The notes under the pieces were generated by a model. It saw only the letters and a program-made list of their open reading frames with translations, did not search any database and had not been told where the DNA came from. The translations under genes were made by a program, and so were the position numbers. Source: Sisyra terminalis (taxonomy: Eukaryota; Arthropoda; Insecta; Neuroptera; Sisyridae). From it: 64,000 nucleotides of DNA. Positions 17,301-29,201 of the stretch are shown one piece after another; the stretch's first letter is position 1; each line of letters starts with the position of its first letter. The DNA lies in contig OY292278.1 of assembly GCA_958496175.1 (NCBI GenBank), positions 20,274,001 to 20,338,000 of the forward strand. Reading direction: 5' to 3'.

Positions 17301-17968
17301 ACTATTAAATGCAATTAAATGCGTAAAAGGCGTAAAATGTCAAAATATTTTATCTCATGTCCACTTACGCATTAACCACTATTTTTCTTTCTTGTGAATG
17401 AAATTGAAAAATTGAATAATACTCGATCTTTCTTTCTCCTGGGTCATAATTATATATATCTCTTTCCAAAAATACTTGGAATAAAAAAATTAAACTGCAG
17501 TTTCCTTGACATCGTAAGAGAATTATTTAAATACAATGTCTTCTATCACAACCATTAAGTAATCAACTTTAAAGGTTTTAAAAATTAGACTTGGGACAAC
17601 TTGGGAATCATACCCTGCAAATAAGCATTCTTTGGATACTAATACAGCTCCTATAAAGCATTATTTACACTGATTTACATATCACCGTTATATTAAAAGA
17701 GATAGCCTATATTCGAAACGAAAAAAAATTCTAATTTTTTGAGCTTACAGTTTTTAATTTTCTTTTTATTTGATTTCTTATTATTTTTTAAATTAAGCCC
17801 AATCGCAAATGGTGGTATATACTTTTTTAATTAATGCTTATCCATGCATATCTCCTCAACGCTGATTCTGTTTTTAGAGTTGTGGTGTACCTGTAGTTTC
17901 ACCTGATTTTATGAGATAAATTATAACAGATAACTTAAGTGTCATTATTTGTCTCCAATTTATTAAAA
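14370..17968. other. Intergenic region between SLC25A42 and CALML4
   Basis: AT-rich region between two divergently transcribed genes, so it should contain both promoters and the noncoding first exon of SLC25A42, none of which I can fix. It contains a fragment of the 36.9-kb foldback family at about 16007-16055. It also has sequence near 16184-16320 and 16560-16680 resembling the ends of the 28.99-kb MITE (GGGACATGAG, TTGCC and TTAATTCGCGA motifs). The ORFs here (for example 15003-15317) have no recognisable domain. Confidence 0.5.
16007..16055 (+). repeat. Fragment of the long foldback family
   Basis: About 49 bp closely match 37115-37166 in the large foldback element, sharing the core GACAACAATCAGTTA and flanking GTTGAAA and TTCAAA. 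This shows that element is a repeat family and not a local palindrome only. Confidence 0.55.
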
Positions 17969-18603
17969 ATGGTAAGTAAAGATTGAACCTTAAAGTATTT
18001 TGAGTTCTAATTTTATTTTATTTAATTTTAGGCAAGATATTTTCGAGAACAAGATATTGATGGTAAAGTTAAAGAGAAAGTTTATAGATAGATCAAGTAA
18101 TGGTATTAATAATTTAATTTGCTATTTTAGAGTTCAGGGAGTGTTTCTACCTCTTTGCCCGTTCTGGACAAATTCGTTCTTTGGATGAACTTACTGTTAT
18201 AATGCGGAGTTTAGGGCTATCGCCTACTATAGCTGAATTAGCTGGATATTTAAAAGAGAAGGTCCTAATTCCATTATTTAGTCGTATTAAGTGATTTTAT
18301 AATTTTGATTTGTTTTAGGGAGGAAAAATGAGTTTTGCTGATTTTTTGGAAGTGATGTATGTGCATTCGAGAGCGGAAAATTTGCCCAAAGAAATAGTGG
18401 ACGCTTTTAAGGCAGGGGATAAACGAGGCCTTGGAAATCTTCCTGCGTCCCAACTTCGACACATGTTACAAAATTGGGGTGAATGTTTATCAGCTCGGGA
18501 AGTCGATAATATTTTTCGGGAAGCCAACGTTCATCCTAACGGCCAAATCCGTTATGAAGATTTTATTAAAATCGCCTGTGCCCCAGTTCCAGATTACTAC
18601 TAA
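17969..18603 (+). CDS. CALML4: Calmodulin-like protein 4 (CALML4-type) EF-hand protein
   Basis: Calmodulin-fold protein of the CALML4 family, which in vertebrates acts as a light chain of an unconventional myosin in the brush border. The insect role is inferred only. Exons: 17969-17971 (ATG alone), 18032-18062, 18131-18261, 18319-18603; total 450 nt, 149 residues, calmodulin length. The protein starts MARYFREQDIDEFRECFYLF, resembling the vertebrate CALML4 start, and the C-terminal half has REANVHPNGQIRYEDFI and ends VPDYY. The EF-hand loops are degenerate: loop 1 lacks acidic ligands and is shortened (LFARSGQIRSLDEL), loop 2 is almost missing (KEKGGKMSFADF), loop 3 is shortened, and loop 4 has N-H-N where calmodulin has D-D-D. 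Calcium binding is therefore unlikely. An ATG-only first coding exon also occurs in calmodulin genes. A poly(A) signal AATAAA lies at 18675-18680. It is transcribed divergently from SLC25A42. Confidence 0.9.
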
Positions 18604-20120
18604 AGTTATTTAAAAATTTTATATGAATTCAATATTTTTATAATTTCGGTTATTGTAATATTATTTTTACTTTGAATAAATTTTTGAAAAATCGTTATAT
18701 TTCATGTTTTATTCATTAATTGTTTGTTTTTAATGTAATCACAAATAAAAGAGACAAGAAATCCAAACAAAATATAAAATGGAGAAGCTAAAATCAAGGA
18801 ATAGTTCCTTTATATTTGTCATAAGAAACTTACAGCTAATCAAAGCAAAATCTATTTGGTATTATTGTTTTGGGGATCAGATTTAAGCGAATGATTCTCA
18901 GTAAAAATAGAAAAAAAAAATTCTGCTGGTCTATAATTTTTGTATTCGTATTGCTTAAAAACTATAACAAAAGACTTAACTTTGATGTAAAAGTATAGTT
19001 TTCAAAAAGGTTTTTAATATTTAATTTTATTTTCATTTTGAATATTAATAAATTTACATACAATGACTTTGTATAGGCAACCCAACTTACATGAATTTCA
19101 TAAAGTAAAATTTTAATGCCAAATGTGTACCTATAGGCATACGTAAAGCATATATCTTTTAAAACTTTATTAAGTGGTAATAGGTGATTAAATGGATTAA
19201 ATGTATAGTATTTTAATGTCTCAGTGAATATTAATTATTGACTCAATTTTCGGATAAATATCTGTTTTCAAATGCTCTTATTCTGACTTTTGTCTGTTTG
19301 ATAATTATCTGTCTTCTTTCAAAGGGGATGAACATGTAAAATTTTTATGTATTTAATTAAATATATTATGTATTGTAAGACATCGCTACCCCGTCGACCC
19401 CATCGGTATTTTCATGTAAGTATACATATGCAACATTCTATACACGAACATTGTTTCAATAATAATTTGTTTGCCAGATTTCGTGCTTTTTTGATAATTC
19501 GTCTGATTATTTCATTATTAATAGTTTTCAATAGTCCGATTATTATTAATAGTTTTATTTTGAAAAAGAAGTAAATTTTTAATTCAATTTTTCGGCATTT
19601 CCACGGGAAACTTATATTTAATTAACGGTTTTTGTATTTACAATAATGGATAAGGAAGGGAGGATTTTTTTTAATCTTGAATTATTGTATTAGAAGATGA
19701 GAGAATACAAAAAAGAAAACACATCTTTTAAATGGAAAAAAATCAACAGAAAATAAAAATTAGTAGTCCACTTCAATAGCCCTAGAGCCCGCGGTAATCA
19801 GATTTTCGTTATTTTCGCTGATTTTTTTTTTACCTGTGTTAAGGACATGCACAAAAAAATTTTCAGGATTTATAAAATAACGAAGGTCTGGCAATCGCGG
19901 ACTCTTGATCTTTAATACAAGAACGGCAGAACCGATTTCGATATCTTCTAGTTTCATTCACAATAGGGTATATATTCAAATGGGAAATGGAAAATTTAGT
20001 TTTCATGTCATAATCAATAGATTGATTAAATAAGAAAAAAACACACAGTTTAATACTATTATTCTTTTATTTTATTATTATTTTCAAATGATCTTTGTTA
20101 ATAGTGTTGTTAAATAACAA
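18604..20120. other. AT-rich intergenic region after CALML4
   Basis: Beyond the CALML4 3' UTR I see no gene, RNA gene or complete mobile element. The small ORFs at 19347-19574 and 19760-19957 have no recognisable motifs. Confidence 0.5.
18675..18680 (+). other. Poly(A) signal of the CALML4-like gene
   Basis: AATAAA lies 72 nt after the stop codon of the EF-hand gene, in a T/A-rich 3' UTR. The distance is typical for a short insect 3' UTR. Confidence 0.6.
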
Positions 20121-20579
20121 CTTTATGTTCCGAAATTTACTATATAAAGTGAGAAACCGGTCCAATTCCAAGGCAGTCGTAGAATGTAAACAATTCATTT
20201 TAATTGGATATGAAAAGATAATAACAGCATGGGTAACAAAATGCGGAAAGGTGTGATAAAGACAGGTAAGTAAAAACCGGTTGAAATGTATCATTCATTG
20301 ATATAAAACCAGTAGAGTGCATAGTATGAGTGCATACTGTGCGTACTCTATATGTACCTAGTTGTACTTTAATAACAACGCCGGTACAAATGGTTTTCTA
20401 GATCATGAATGAAATATGAAAACCGGTCTTTTCCTACCTGCCTTTCACCCACACTTACATATTTTGACACTCAAGCTTTTCAATCTTATTTCAAATTAAA
20501 TTTGAATTGTTTGCATTCTACGACTAGTATGGAATTTAAAACCGGTTTCTCTCTTTGTGTAGTAGATTGTGAAATAAAG
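20121..20579. mobile_element. Foldback (long inverted repeat) element
   Basis: About 460 bp with two diverged inverted arms of roughly 180 bp (20121-20305 and 20400-20579). Shared arm blocks are GAGAAACCGGT, GTCGTAGAATG, AAACAATTCA and AAAACCGGTT. The centre has a smaller palindromic zone around GAGTGCATA / TGCGTACTC. No coding capacity. The opposite-strand ORFs at 20067-20294 and 20409-20597 look alike (both contain CLHSTT) only because the two arms are complementary. Confidence 0.75.
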
Positions 20580-21380
20580 TACGTAGATTTGGAATAAAGT
20601 CCAGTATATCAGCTATAAAATTACGATCAATACAAAAATTTTGTACAAGAATATTAAGATTGTTTAGAGCTTCCCACTAATAATTTGAAATAAATCTCAA
20701 TATTTTTTCATGGAACATCGAATAAAAACTTTTTATACCTACGGGCGTCCAAGTAGTGGTTTATACATTACATTTTCCCATGATAAATGTGGAATACACT
20801 TATCATAATATATACAACACTGAAAAAAATCTTATTACTGGTCTATGAGGTCGAAAAGCTTGGCCATTGCCACGGTTAACGGAATTCCATCAACATTTTG
20901 TGATCAACACTTTTGTGATCTTTTCTTATATTCCTTGCAAAAGAGCAAAACACGATATTAAGATAAAAAACTATTATTATAAATACATATCTGTCTTTCA
21001 CAAATCGGATTGAAATATCGACAAAACACAAATATTTTCCGTAAATGAATATTTGAAGTTACAACTTATAATTAATTTTAACCAATCAAGAATGCGCAAA
21101 GTTATCTCATAGAAATATACATTTTAAAAAGCAGTCTTCAGAAAATTAGTCATAATTGTATTGATTGTAAAATTCGTAAAAGCTAGTTTAGAATTTCGTT
21201 CAATTTCATATCGAGTGACGTAATAAAACTTCGAGCTTAATACTCTATAGTTACTCCAGATAGATAACTCCTTAGTCAATCCTTAGTTATCACAAAATGT
21301 ACCAAATATTTACTTTTCATCGGAAAATTGAGGCAGGTCGCAAGCATTGGTTTTGCATACCAATCACACGATATTATGAG

Positions 21381-22260
21381 TAGAGATTGCAATACCGGAT
21401 CAAAAGATCAATATCGGTATTTGGTATTTTTTAGCTTTTAGTATCGGAATACCAGTTTTAATATCGGTTGTAGGTATTTTAGAAAAAGAAAGAAAAGATA
21501 GGTGATTCTTTGTTTTATTAACTATATCAGTTTAGTAAGAGAGAATAAATATAATAAAAAATAATTTTTAACTTATAAATTTTAACAGTATCAAAGAATC
21601 ACAAAAAGTAAAATAACAACGAACATCGAATGTATTTAAAGTCCAAAAAGCCTAAATATTCAGTCTATGGTATTATTACAGGCCTTTAGAATGTGATCTT
21701 AATAAACATAAAGCATTAATTGAACTGTCCTTAAGCCTGGAACACGATTTTGTGAAATAATTACCAGCTGTCGAAACGCTTTTACTATATCTACGCTAGT
21801 TGGTGGTACTATTAGCCTGGTGCGATATACTTTTTCCAAGTATTTACTTCTAGTTCCCTCATCTTCAAATAAATCCAATATTCTTCGGATGGTTTTGAAT
21901 ATAACTAATTTTTATATCGTTTTTTGGTTTGTTGAAATTGTTTTAGTTATCGATAATTCTAATGTTTCTGCAAGAATCAATTCTTTTTCAATATCAACAC
22001 AAGTGTTATCATCATCTTTGATAATTCTACCGAATTCTTTTGAATGTAGATAGATTTGTGGGTAAAAAATTTAATTAAAATGAGCTATAAACTTGATAAA
22101 ATTCGAATTGGTCGTTTCTTGTAGTGAAAATAATTTAAAAAATTCTAGTAAATACCGAAAAAACGGTATACAAACTTATGAATACCGGTATTATAGTATT
22201 GTACAAATGGATCAAAATACCGGTATTCGGTATCCTGGTATACCGATATTGCGATCCCGA
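21381..22260 (-). mobile_element. Degenerate hAT transposon with transposase relic
   Basis: An 880-bp element with terminal inverted repeats: left TAGAGATTGCAATACCGG, right end complementary to TCGGGATCGCAATATCGG. It is flanked by an exact 8-bp duplication ATTATGAG (21373-21380 and 22261-22268). Many subterminal copies of ATACCGGTAT / CGGTAT lie near both ends. The interior retains part of a hAT transposase on the minus strand. It is an internally deleted copy. Confidence 0.88.
21675..21900 (-). pseudogene. hAT transposase C-terminal (dimerisation) relic, frameshifted
   Basis: Minus-strand reading gives LFEDEGTRSKYLEKVYRTRL, then IVPPTSVDIVKAF, and after a one-base frameshift near 21760 GNYFTKSCSRLKDSSINALC followed by LLRSHSK. 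This is the conserved C-terminal block of hAT transposases (PPTSVxxERAFS followed by RLxDxxINALxxL). The break means it is not functional. Confidence 0.8.
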
Positions 22261-25200
22261 ATTATGAGTAATGAATTGTCATCATTCTATGCTTCAAATA
22301 ATTCATTTGTAAATTTGGTTGTTTGGCGACGACTCAAAATTTGTTATTACCAAAGTTATTAAGATTAAAGTTTATTTCATTTTCCGTTTTTCAGTTTCAT
22401 TTTTTAGTCGTTTTTTTGTTGATTTTTTTTTTGCACATTTTTCTTTCATAAAGTATAAGTACAAGTGTTTCAATTTTATCTTCTGTATATTCATTTCGTA
22501 ATTACGAGACCATAAATGAAAATCAGCGAAATTTTAATAACTGAAAACAAAACCGCATCTGCAGAACTTTCAGAAAGTAAACAAATCGTGAATCGTTGAA
22601 CAGAATTTCCATTCTCTATTCTGTTCACCGAAAATCGTTGCTTTCAATACTTTCCACATTTCCCTAAACGTAATGCTTCACAATGGTTGCCATTGAATAT
22701 ATGTTGTAACAAATAGAGAAACGAACGTTTATATCTCCCGCCCCCTTACGTCTCATACTGTATATTTTACAACTTTAACAATGTTTAACGATCACTCTAA
22801 TTACACACAGCATCCTTTCATATTTACATACAATTAAAATATCGCATAATTATTTAACCACCAGTTAACCCCTTGCAACCCTTTCGAAATCCAAACGCAT
22901 CCGAGCGGAGCAAATCTAATCCCCGCTTTTTGAAATAATTTGATTGCACTTCTTCATCCATCTACCTATCAACCCTCCCCGTTAATATCAACTTCTCAAG
23001 TTTAATTTTTTTAAATATATAAATCATAGGTATTAAATGAAGGGTGACAAATCGGAAACTCTCCCTTACTCTTCCCGGATCATCCGGGAGTAATGAACGT
23101 CGAACTTATGTTGACATATTAGATAATCTGTCAACTGTCGTATATGGCATGTTAACAATACGTTCTCGAAATGGTCCCGAAGGATTTGTGGGAGCATATT
23201 AAAATGACATTTGATTTTTGTTCCCGGTTTTTATTGACTCTCGGTGTTTAAATATTGACGTCCGGATTTTAATTCCTATAGTTTCGGGTTGGATTAAAAA
23301 AAAAGTATTTTTTCGATGTATTTGAAAAAAAAATTATGAAGTTTTTTATTTTTTTTTATTTTAGTTGCGGGAAATAATGAAACATGTGGACGATGTAAGA
23401 GAATTATGGGCAAAGTCAGCGATTTTATCAAGGCAAGGGGATTGAGCCGCAGCGACCACGCGGCAACAAACCGTTGTAATATGCGTATATGGTCGCTGGC
23501 TCACATTGGAAATTGATTTTCCACTTATGGATTTCATTCATAAAAATTATAAATAAATTTTTATTTGAGCGATTTCTCTTACATTTGTGCCATTATCCCA
23601 ATGGAAAGTAATTGCCACTTATGCTGCTTTCCGTCGGAAACTTGAAATGTAACATTAAACCTGAAAATAAGTTTTACAATAAAAATTATAGGAATATATA
23701 TTTTTTCCAATCCAACTTCTTTATTTTTTATTAAAAAAAATAACATTTTCCAATATTTCAATTTTCTTCATATTTGGAGTCATGGCATGGGTTCCGGTAC
23801 CGAATTTTTCCGGGAATAAGCCAAATTTATTTTAGTAATCGCAATTTTACAGGATAGTATTGGTTGACGTAAAAGCATTTGCAATTTTCATATTCTTGAA
23901 CTTTATTGTTTAAAATATTAATCATTATTTATCAAAGCGAAACTCCTGTAGAATTTTAATTATGTATTAGGGGTACCGGAAAGTATTGTCGTTTTTTCAA
24001 TAAACAATTAAAACACAAAATTTTGTTACAACTATTGATTTTAAATCAATGATATATAATCAGTCTTGATAATATCTACGTTTTGACATAAAGGGTGAAA
24101 AAATTTAATGCCATATTAGTAAAAATCAATTGATTTCTAAGGACAATATCAAAAAATTACATTTTGAACACCACTTAAGCTTTCAATTTTGTTACCACTT
24201 AGTAAATGTGGTAACGATTGAAATTAATAGAAATCCGGTAAAATAACTTTGGAAGATTATAGTGGGCAAGTCAATATCACCTCCTCCTTAGTTAATTAGT
24301 TTTTTCCAAGGATTTTCTTCTGTAGAGGGGTCTTACATTACCGTGTTGCAGCATAGAATTTTATCTGTTAACAGTTTTTGAACATTTTTGGGTATTTGGC
24401 CGATCGGTTAAGATTGACTAGGATTATTTGACAGCTCTTCGACTTTCTGGCATACATTTGGAATCATTTCCCCCCTTAACTCTTTATTGGTTAAATTTTT
24501 TTCATATTTCGTTGGTACTAGTTGGAGAAATGAAAATGTTCGAATTTTAACTTAAAAATACTCATTTGGCATTAATGAACATCTAATGCACTTAGATAAA
24601 CATTGAAAATGTTATCAGTACCATTTTGCCTTTAATTTAATTTGCGTTGCTATCCTGTGAAACTCGAAGAGCATTCAATACCAAATTTATATTCTTTCGG
24701 GTTTTTGGTCCTACCATTTTAATAAAGATTTCGTGATAAAAATATTCTGTAATTTTTACTAAGTTGATTAATTACTCTAATCATAAAATGTCTTTAGTAT
24801 CACTTTGAAATAACTTATAAGCAGATAAATGGCAATTGAATGACTATTGGTTTCAAAACGATATTCTTTTCCGGTACACCTAATAAGTACAGGTCAAAAG
24901 TTAAGCATAAATTGAAATAATCATGTTATGTGTAGATATTAATAAGCAGTTAAAACTTATTTTTTCCATAAAACGTACAATGGTTTTATATGTTTGACTA
25001 AATAAGGAATTAGGTTCTTATGAAGCTGTGGAGTTCAATTTAACTATTTTTTGAAAGTTTATACCATACAGTAATGATATTTCTCCCCAAAAAACATACA
25101 TCATTAAATATGACTGATATTAAAGCTTTAAAGTACCTACAATTTAAATAGTCAAATATTTGCAAAACTAGAAAAAATAAATTTTAATGAAGAACTTAAA

Positions 25201-26270
25201 GTTCTGGTAATCTGGTAATGATATCCCAAATTGCCAATTTCTAACCAAATTACCAAAAGTAATAGGATCTGCAGAATGATTTGGGTATACAAACATGGCA
25301 AAGGCTAACGAAATGTGCCAAAAAATAAAAATACTGGAAAACAGAAAATATTGTATTGGTCCATTAATACTTTCATGTGTAAGTGTAATTGACATTGTAC
25401 CCACCTACCCCTGCTGATTTTTTTAATTTACCGTAGTTTGTCTCTCATATTTACAAGTTATACTACCCAATATTTATACACTCGATTGGCTCATTTAAAT
25501 TTTGATACTTTTTTTGGTGAAACTTTCAGGATATAACGTGTACAAGCTTGCAAGGAAACCGAGAATCATATATTTGAATTCCTTTGTATAAAAAATAATC
25601 TATGAACAATTGAGAAAAAATTAAGGAACATCCATTACAAGAACATGTACCGAACCCAAAAATAAATTTAAGTAAAAAGGTGGTAAAAGAAGAAATATTA
25701 CTATTCAAGTGACTTTTCGAATGGCAAAGTTTTTTCAAGCTATCCGACGCTATTTAACGATGAATATTTTTCAAATTTTTAAAAGACTAATGAAAAATTG
25801 GAATCCCAATTGCTATTTTATTACAATTGAGATTCTCAACAGATTTTCTTCTTTTTTTTTTGACGTTGTTGTTTATGGTAGTTTTATAATAGTCAAGGTT
25901 TTAACAACTTTAGGGTCAATTGAAAACCGTAAATTGATAAATATTAAAAAGCTTGATAAGAAGATTGACCAGCATCTACTAGGTTTTGAATGGCCACCTT
26001 GATCACTCGGCCACTAGTAAGCTTTTTTATTATAATATTCTGAAAATTTATTATATTTGAAAGTTAGCGCTAGATAAATATTATAACTCAATACTATACT
26101 ATCTGTTGATTCAATATTTGAAATATAATTAATGTCATCTACTTTATTGAGGTTTTTTTTCAATATAATAAATTTTTTCTTGTCATATATAAAGTTGAAT
26201 GTTGGCGTCAATAGTTTTTTGAGCTTAATTTTGGTTGTCTAATTATGAATTAAAAAGTTGCTTCACAATT
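22261..26270. other. Gene-poor region with a higher-complexity island at 22.6-23.5 kb
   Basis: The interval 22600-23530 is less AT-rich and free of recognisable repeats, and lacks a credible ORF. It contains a hairpin CCCGGATCATCCGGG near 23077 and an imperfect stem AGCGACCA / TGGTCGCT near 23452-23500. It is a candidate regulatory element by composition only. From 23.5 to 26.2 kb the DNA is AT-rich with no recognisable gene. Confidence 0.4.
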
Positions 26271-26271
26271 T

Positions 26272-27035
26272 TTGTATTACAATCATTGCTTTTATAGGGA
26301 ATAAAAAATATTAAAACTGGCTTACTATTCCTGTACGAATTTGGGAGTTTTTGATTGAAAACATATTGTGGATTTTAAAGCTTTACAGTTTTCAGGTGTT
26401 GATTTTTTAAAGTTTTATTTACGTTTATTTCCCAAATTATTAAAAACTCTTGAATGTACATGTTTTCCAAATATATAACATAGAAGTTATCATATGTTAA
26501 AAAGCCTGTTCATAAATTTAACAATTGTTTTACATTTTCAGTATCACAATCTTTCCTCTAATGGATAAAAAAATATAAAAATAGATTTCATTTCTCTGTG
26601 TAAATTTGGAAGCTCTTATTTGCTAAAACTATTTTGGTTTTTAAAGCTTTACAGTTTAAAGCTATTGATTGTTTTTTAAAATTTTATTTAAGTTTATTTC
26701 CCAAACTATTAAAAGCTCCTGAAACATTTTCTTCATTTATACAACAAAAAAGTAATCATTTAATAATCATAATTAAGTTAAAAATAAATTAAATAATTGT
26801 TTTACTACTTTTGAACTACAATCATTTCCTTTAATGAATACAAAGATATAAAAGAAGGTTTAATATCCCTGTGTAAATTTGGAGGCTTTTGATTGAAAAA
26901 AGTATTGTGGGTTTTTAAGTTTAACAGTTTAGAGCTATTGATTGTTTTTTTGAAATTTTATTTATGTTTATTTCTCACCCTATTAAAAGCTCTTGAATAT
27001 ATTCCTCTTTTCATTTGTACAACATAAAAGTTATT
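26272..27035 (+). repeat. Tandem repeat, three diverged copies of about 270 bp
   Basis: Three head-to-tail units start near 26275, 26542 and 26814. Each begins with an ACAATC(A/T)TT(T/G)C-type block, followed by TGTAAATTTGGAG-like, AGCTTTACAGTTT-like, TATTGATT and GTTTATTTCCCAAA(C/T)TATTAAAA(G/A)CTC blocks in the same order. Copies have diverged and the last is incomplete, so this is an old local amplification. No ORF runs through the unit. Confidence 0.8.
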
Positions 27036-28988
27036 ACTTTTTAAAATAGATTATTGATAATATTTTATGGGCTTATCTTTTCTCTTCAAAAAGAATAAAA
27101 GCTTTTCAAGTTCATCTCTATAACGGACGAAGTTTATGTATTTTCTGCTAAAAATGGGGTGGGTAAATCTCCCCTTAAATTCGTCATTGGGTATTGTATA
27201 GAAAGTTGATTTGGTTGTATGAAATTAAGCTTCGTTTATTGACCTTGGCTTGAAAGCTCCTCGTCTAGGCTACGAATGTAATACCCATATATGTATAGTA
27301 TTTTATAAGGTACTCGTATAATGTAAGAGCCTGATTAGAATCGTAAATTGAAAAGTGTATACCACCTGTTTGAATTTATCTTGACACGAAAAAATGCATG
27401 AAAATGCAGTATGGAATTGCATGTTATTTATACCTCTGTATATTTTTAAAACTAAATATGAGAGCGTTGAAATGCAAGCAAATGTTCTTGTGTATGTGTG
27501 TATGCTGATATAGTTGGAAGTATGTATATGTTAGATGGATGAAATAAAAGTTGATGAATTTGCAGTAAGTTTCCTGCCATTGAAAGTTTATCGCTGAATT
27601 GGCGGTTCTGGGGTTTGGTGCTGGCCGATGTCGATGCCGATGCACCACTGATCCATCCATCGCTTGTATTTCACCTTGCCAACGCGGCTCGGTGTCCAAT
27701 ATCGCAAAAACATCCGTTTTTTTCATGCTATACCTCAATTTTTCTCTTCATTGTACACTCAGAAAACAATTCCAATAAAATTTAACCATACAAAAATTCA
27801 TTAGGACTTAGTAATCGTAGTAATCCCAAAACAACAAAAATCCAAGTTTATAACATTGTTTATTTTGATTCTAAGCGCCTTGAATTGATTTCTTATCGAT
27901 TAATTATAAAATAAAAATAAAGATTGTATTCATTCCTAAAAATAAGGCGCCAATTATGAAATTCCCTGTCATGTTTATAATATATTTATAAGTGGCGCCA
28001 ATTTTCGTCTAGGTATGTAAATGCTAACGGTTAGATGAAACCCAAATGAAGACAAGTTCTGCGGTTTTCATTTGTTTGGATTTACTTATCTGTATATTAA
28101 TTATCTAAGTCATTGATAATTGCTCATAAAAACATAGTTATTTAAAATAAGATTTCCGCCAAAAATAGGATATTCGGCGCCATTCTATAAATATATTTAT
28201 GCAGTTTTGATAGATGAAGAAATTTAAAGAGCCTAGCGACATTGTTGGAGGTCTTATAATCGATTAAGGAATGTTTTGAATATTTTACAAATAAATAACT
28301 CTTGAAAACAAATTTTGATTGATTTTTTTTCGTATTAAATCTTTTAAACATACAGTCCCTGACCATATTAATAGACGTACTATAGGTTTTATATTAAAGA
28401 ACTAAGAGCTATTTTATTTTGAGTCCATATTTTTGATTGGGTTTAACTTTCTTGTACAAATTTTATTTATTACGCTTATTTCCAACTAGTGTGATCAAAA
28501 AGCATATTTACTAGAAAATAAATTTTTATCATCAAATTAATTAAACATATTCTTAATTATGGCAAGCTGAATGGTATAATATTTAATTGAAAGCTCGTTT
28601 ACGGATATTTAAGTTCCGATTCTGCGCAGTCTGCGCTGTCTATGTATGATAATACCGTCTACTGTTTCTGTGGATGATGATTCCACATGTGAATGTTTTC
28701 TGAGGGCTATTTTTCCATATAGGAGATGTAAGTTTGTTTTTTAAATTCAGTTTGCCTGGTTATTAATTAGATATTATAAATTAAAATAGAACACTAAGTT
28801 AAGGACTATCTATTTGCTTGAATTTATAAATTTATATTATGCTGAAACATCCACTACGCCATTCACTTTCGTAAGCTCCTCGAAAGATCGTGAACATAGA
28901 TTTTAGTAGTCGCTGAAATTCTAGAATTTTATACCTCGTATAAATCTTTCCCGATTGTTTTGAAATTTTACACAATGTTGTATTAGTT
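27036..28988. other. AT-rich intergenic region
   Basis: No gene recognised. The GGCGCCA motif recurs at about 27947, 27995 and 28175. The minus ORF at 27424-27738 has no domain I know. Confidence 0.4.
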
Positions 28989-29201
28989 CATGTCCCTTTT
29001 AGGTCGGTCAAAATCAGGCAACAATACATTTTCTACTTTGTTTTTTATTCCATTTGCGATTTTTTTATTTATTCAATTCTAATATGATTTTCTCTTTTGT
29101 GACTAAATTTTCATTACGACCCATTTATCTGTGAATAAAATAAAAAAACAAAGTAGAAAATGCAATGTTGCCCGATTTTAACCGACCTTAAAGGGACATA
29201 A
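28989..29201. mobile_element. MITE with long terminal inverted repeats
   Basis: A 213-bp element whose arms (about 28989-29070 and 29120-29201) are inverted copies: CATGTCCCTTTTAGGTCGGT at the left and the complement of TATGTCCCTTTAAGGTCGGT at the right, followed in both by ATTTTCTACTTTGTTTTTT. Similar half-copies lie at about 40361-40412 and less clearly near 16.2-16.7 kb. It has no coding capacity. The superfamily is unknown. Confidence 0.75.

Noticed and set aside
20067..20597. Two similar peptides containing CLHSTT on opposite strands
   Set aside because: They are readings of the two arms of the foldback at 20121-20579, not a gene pair.
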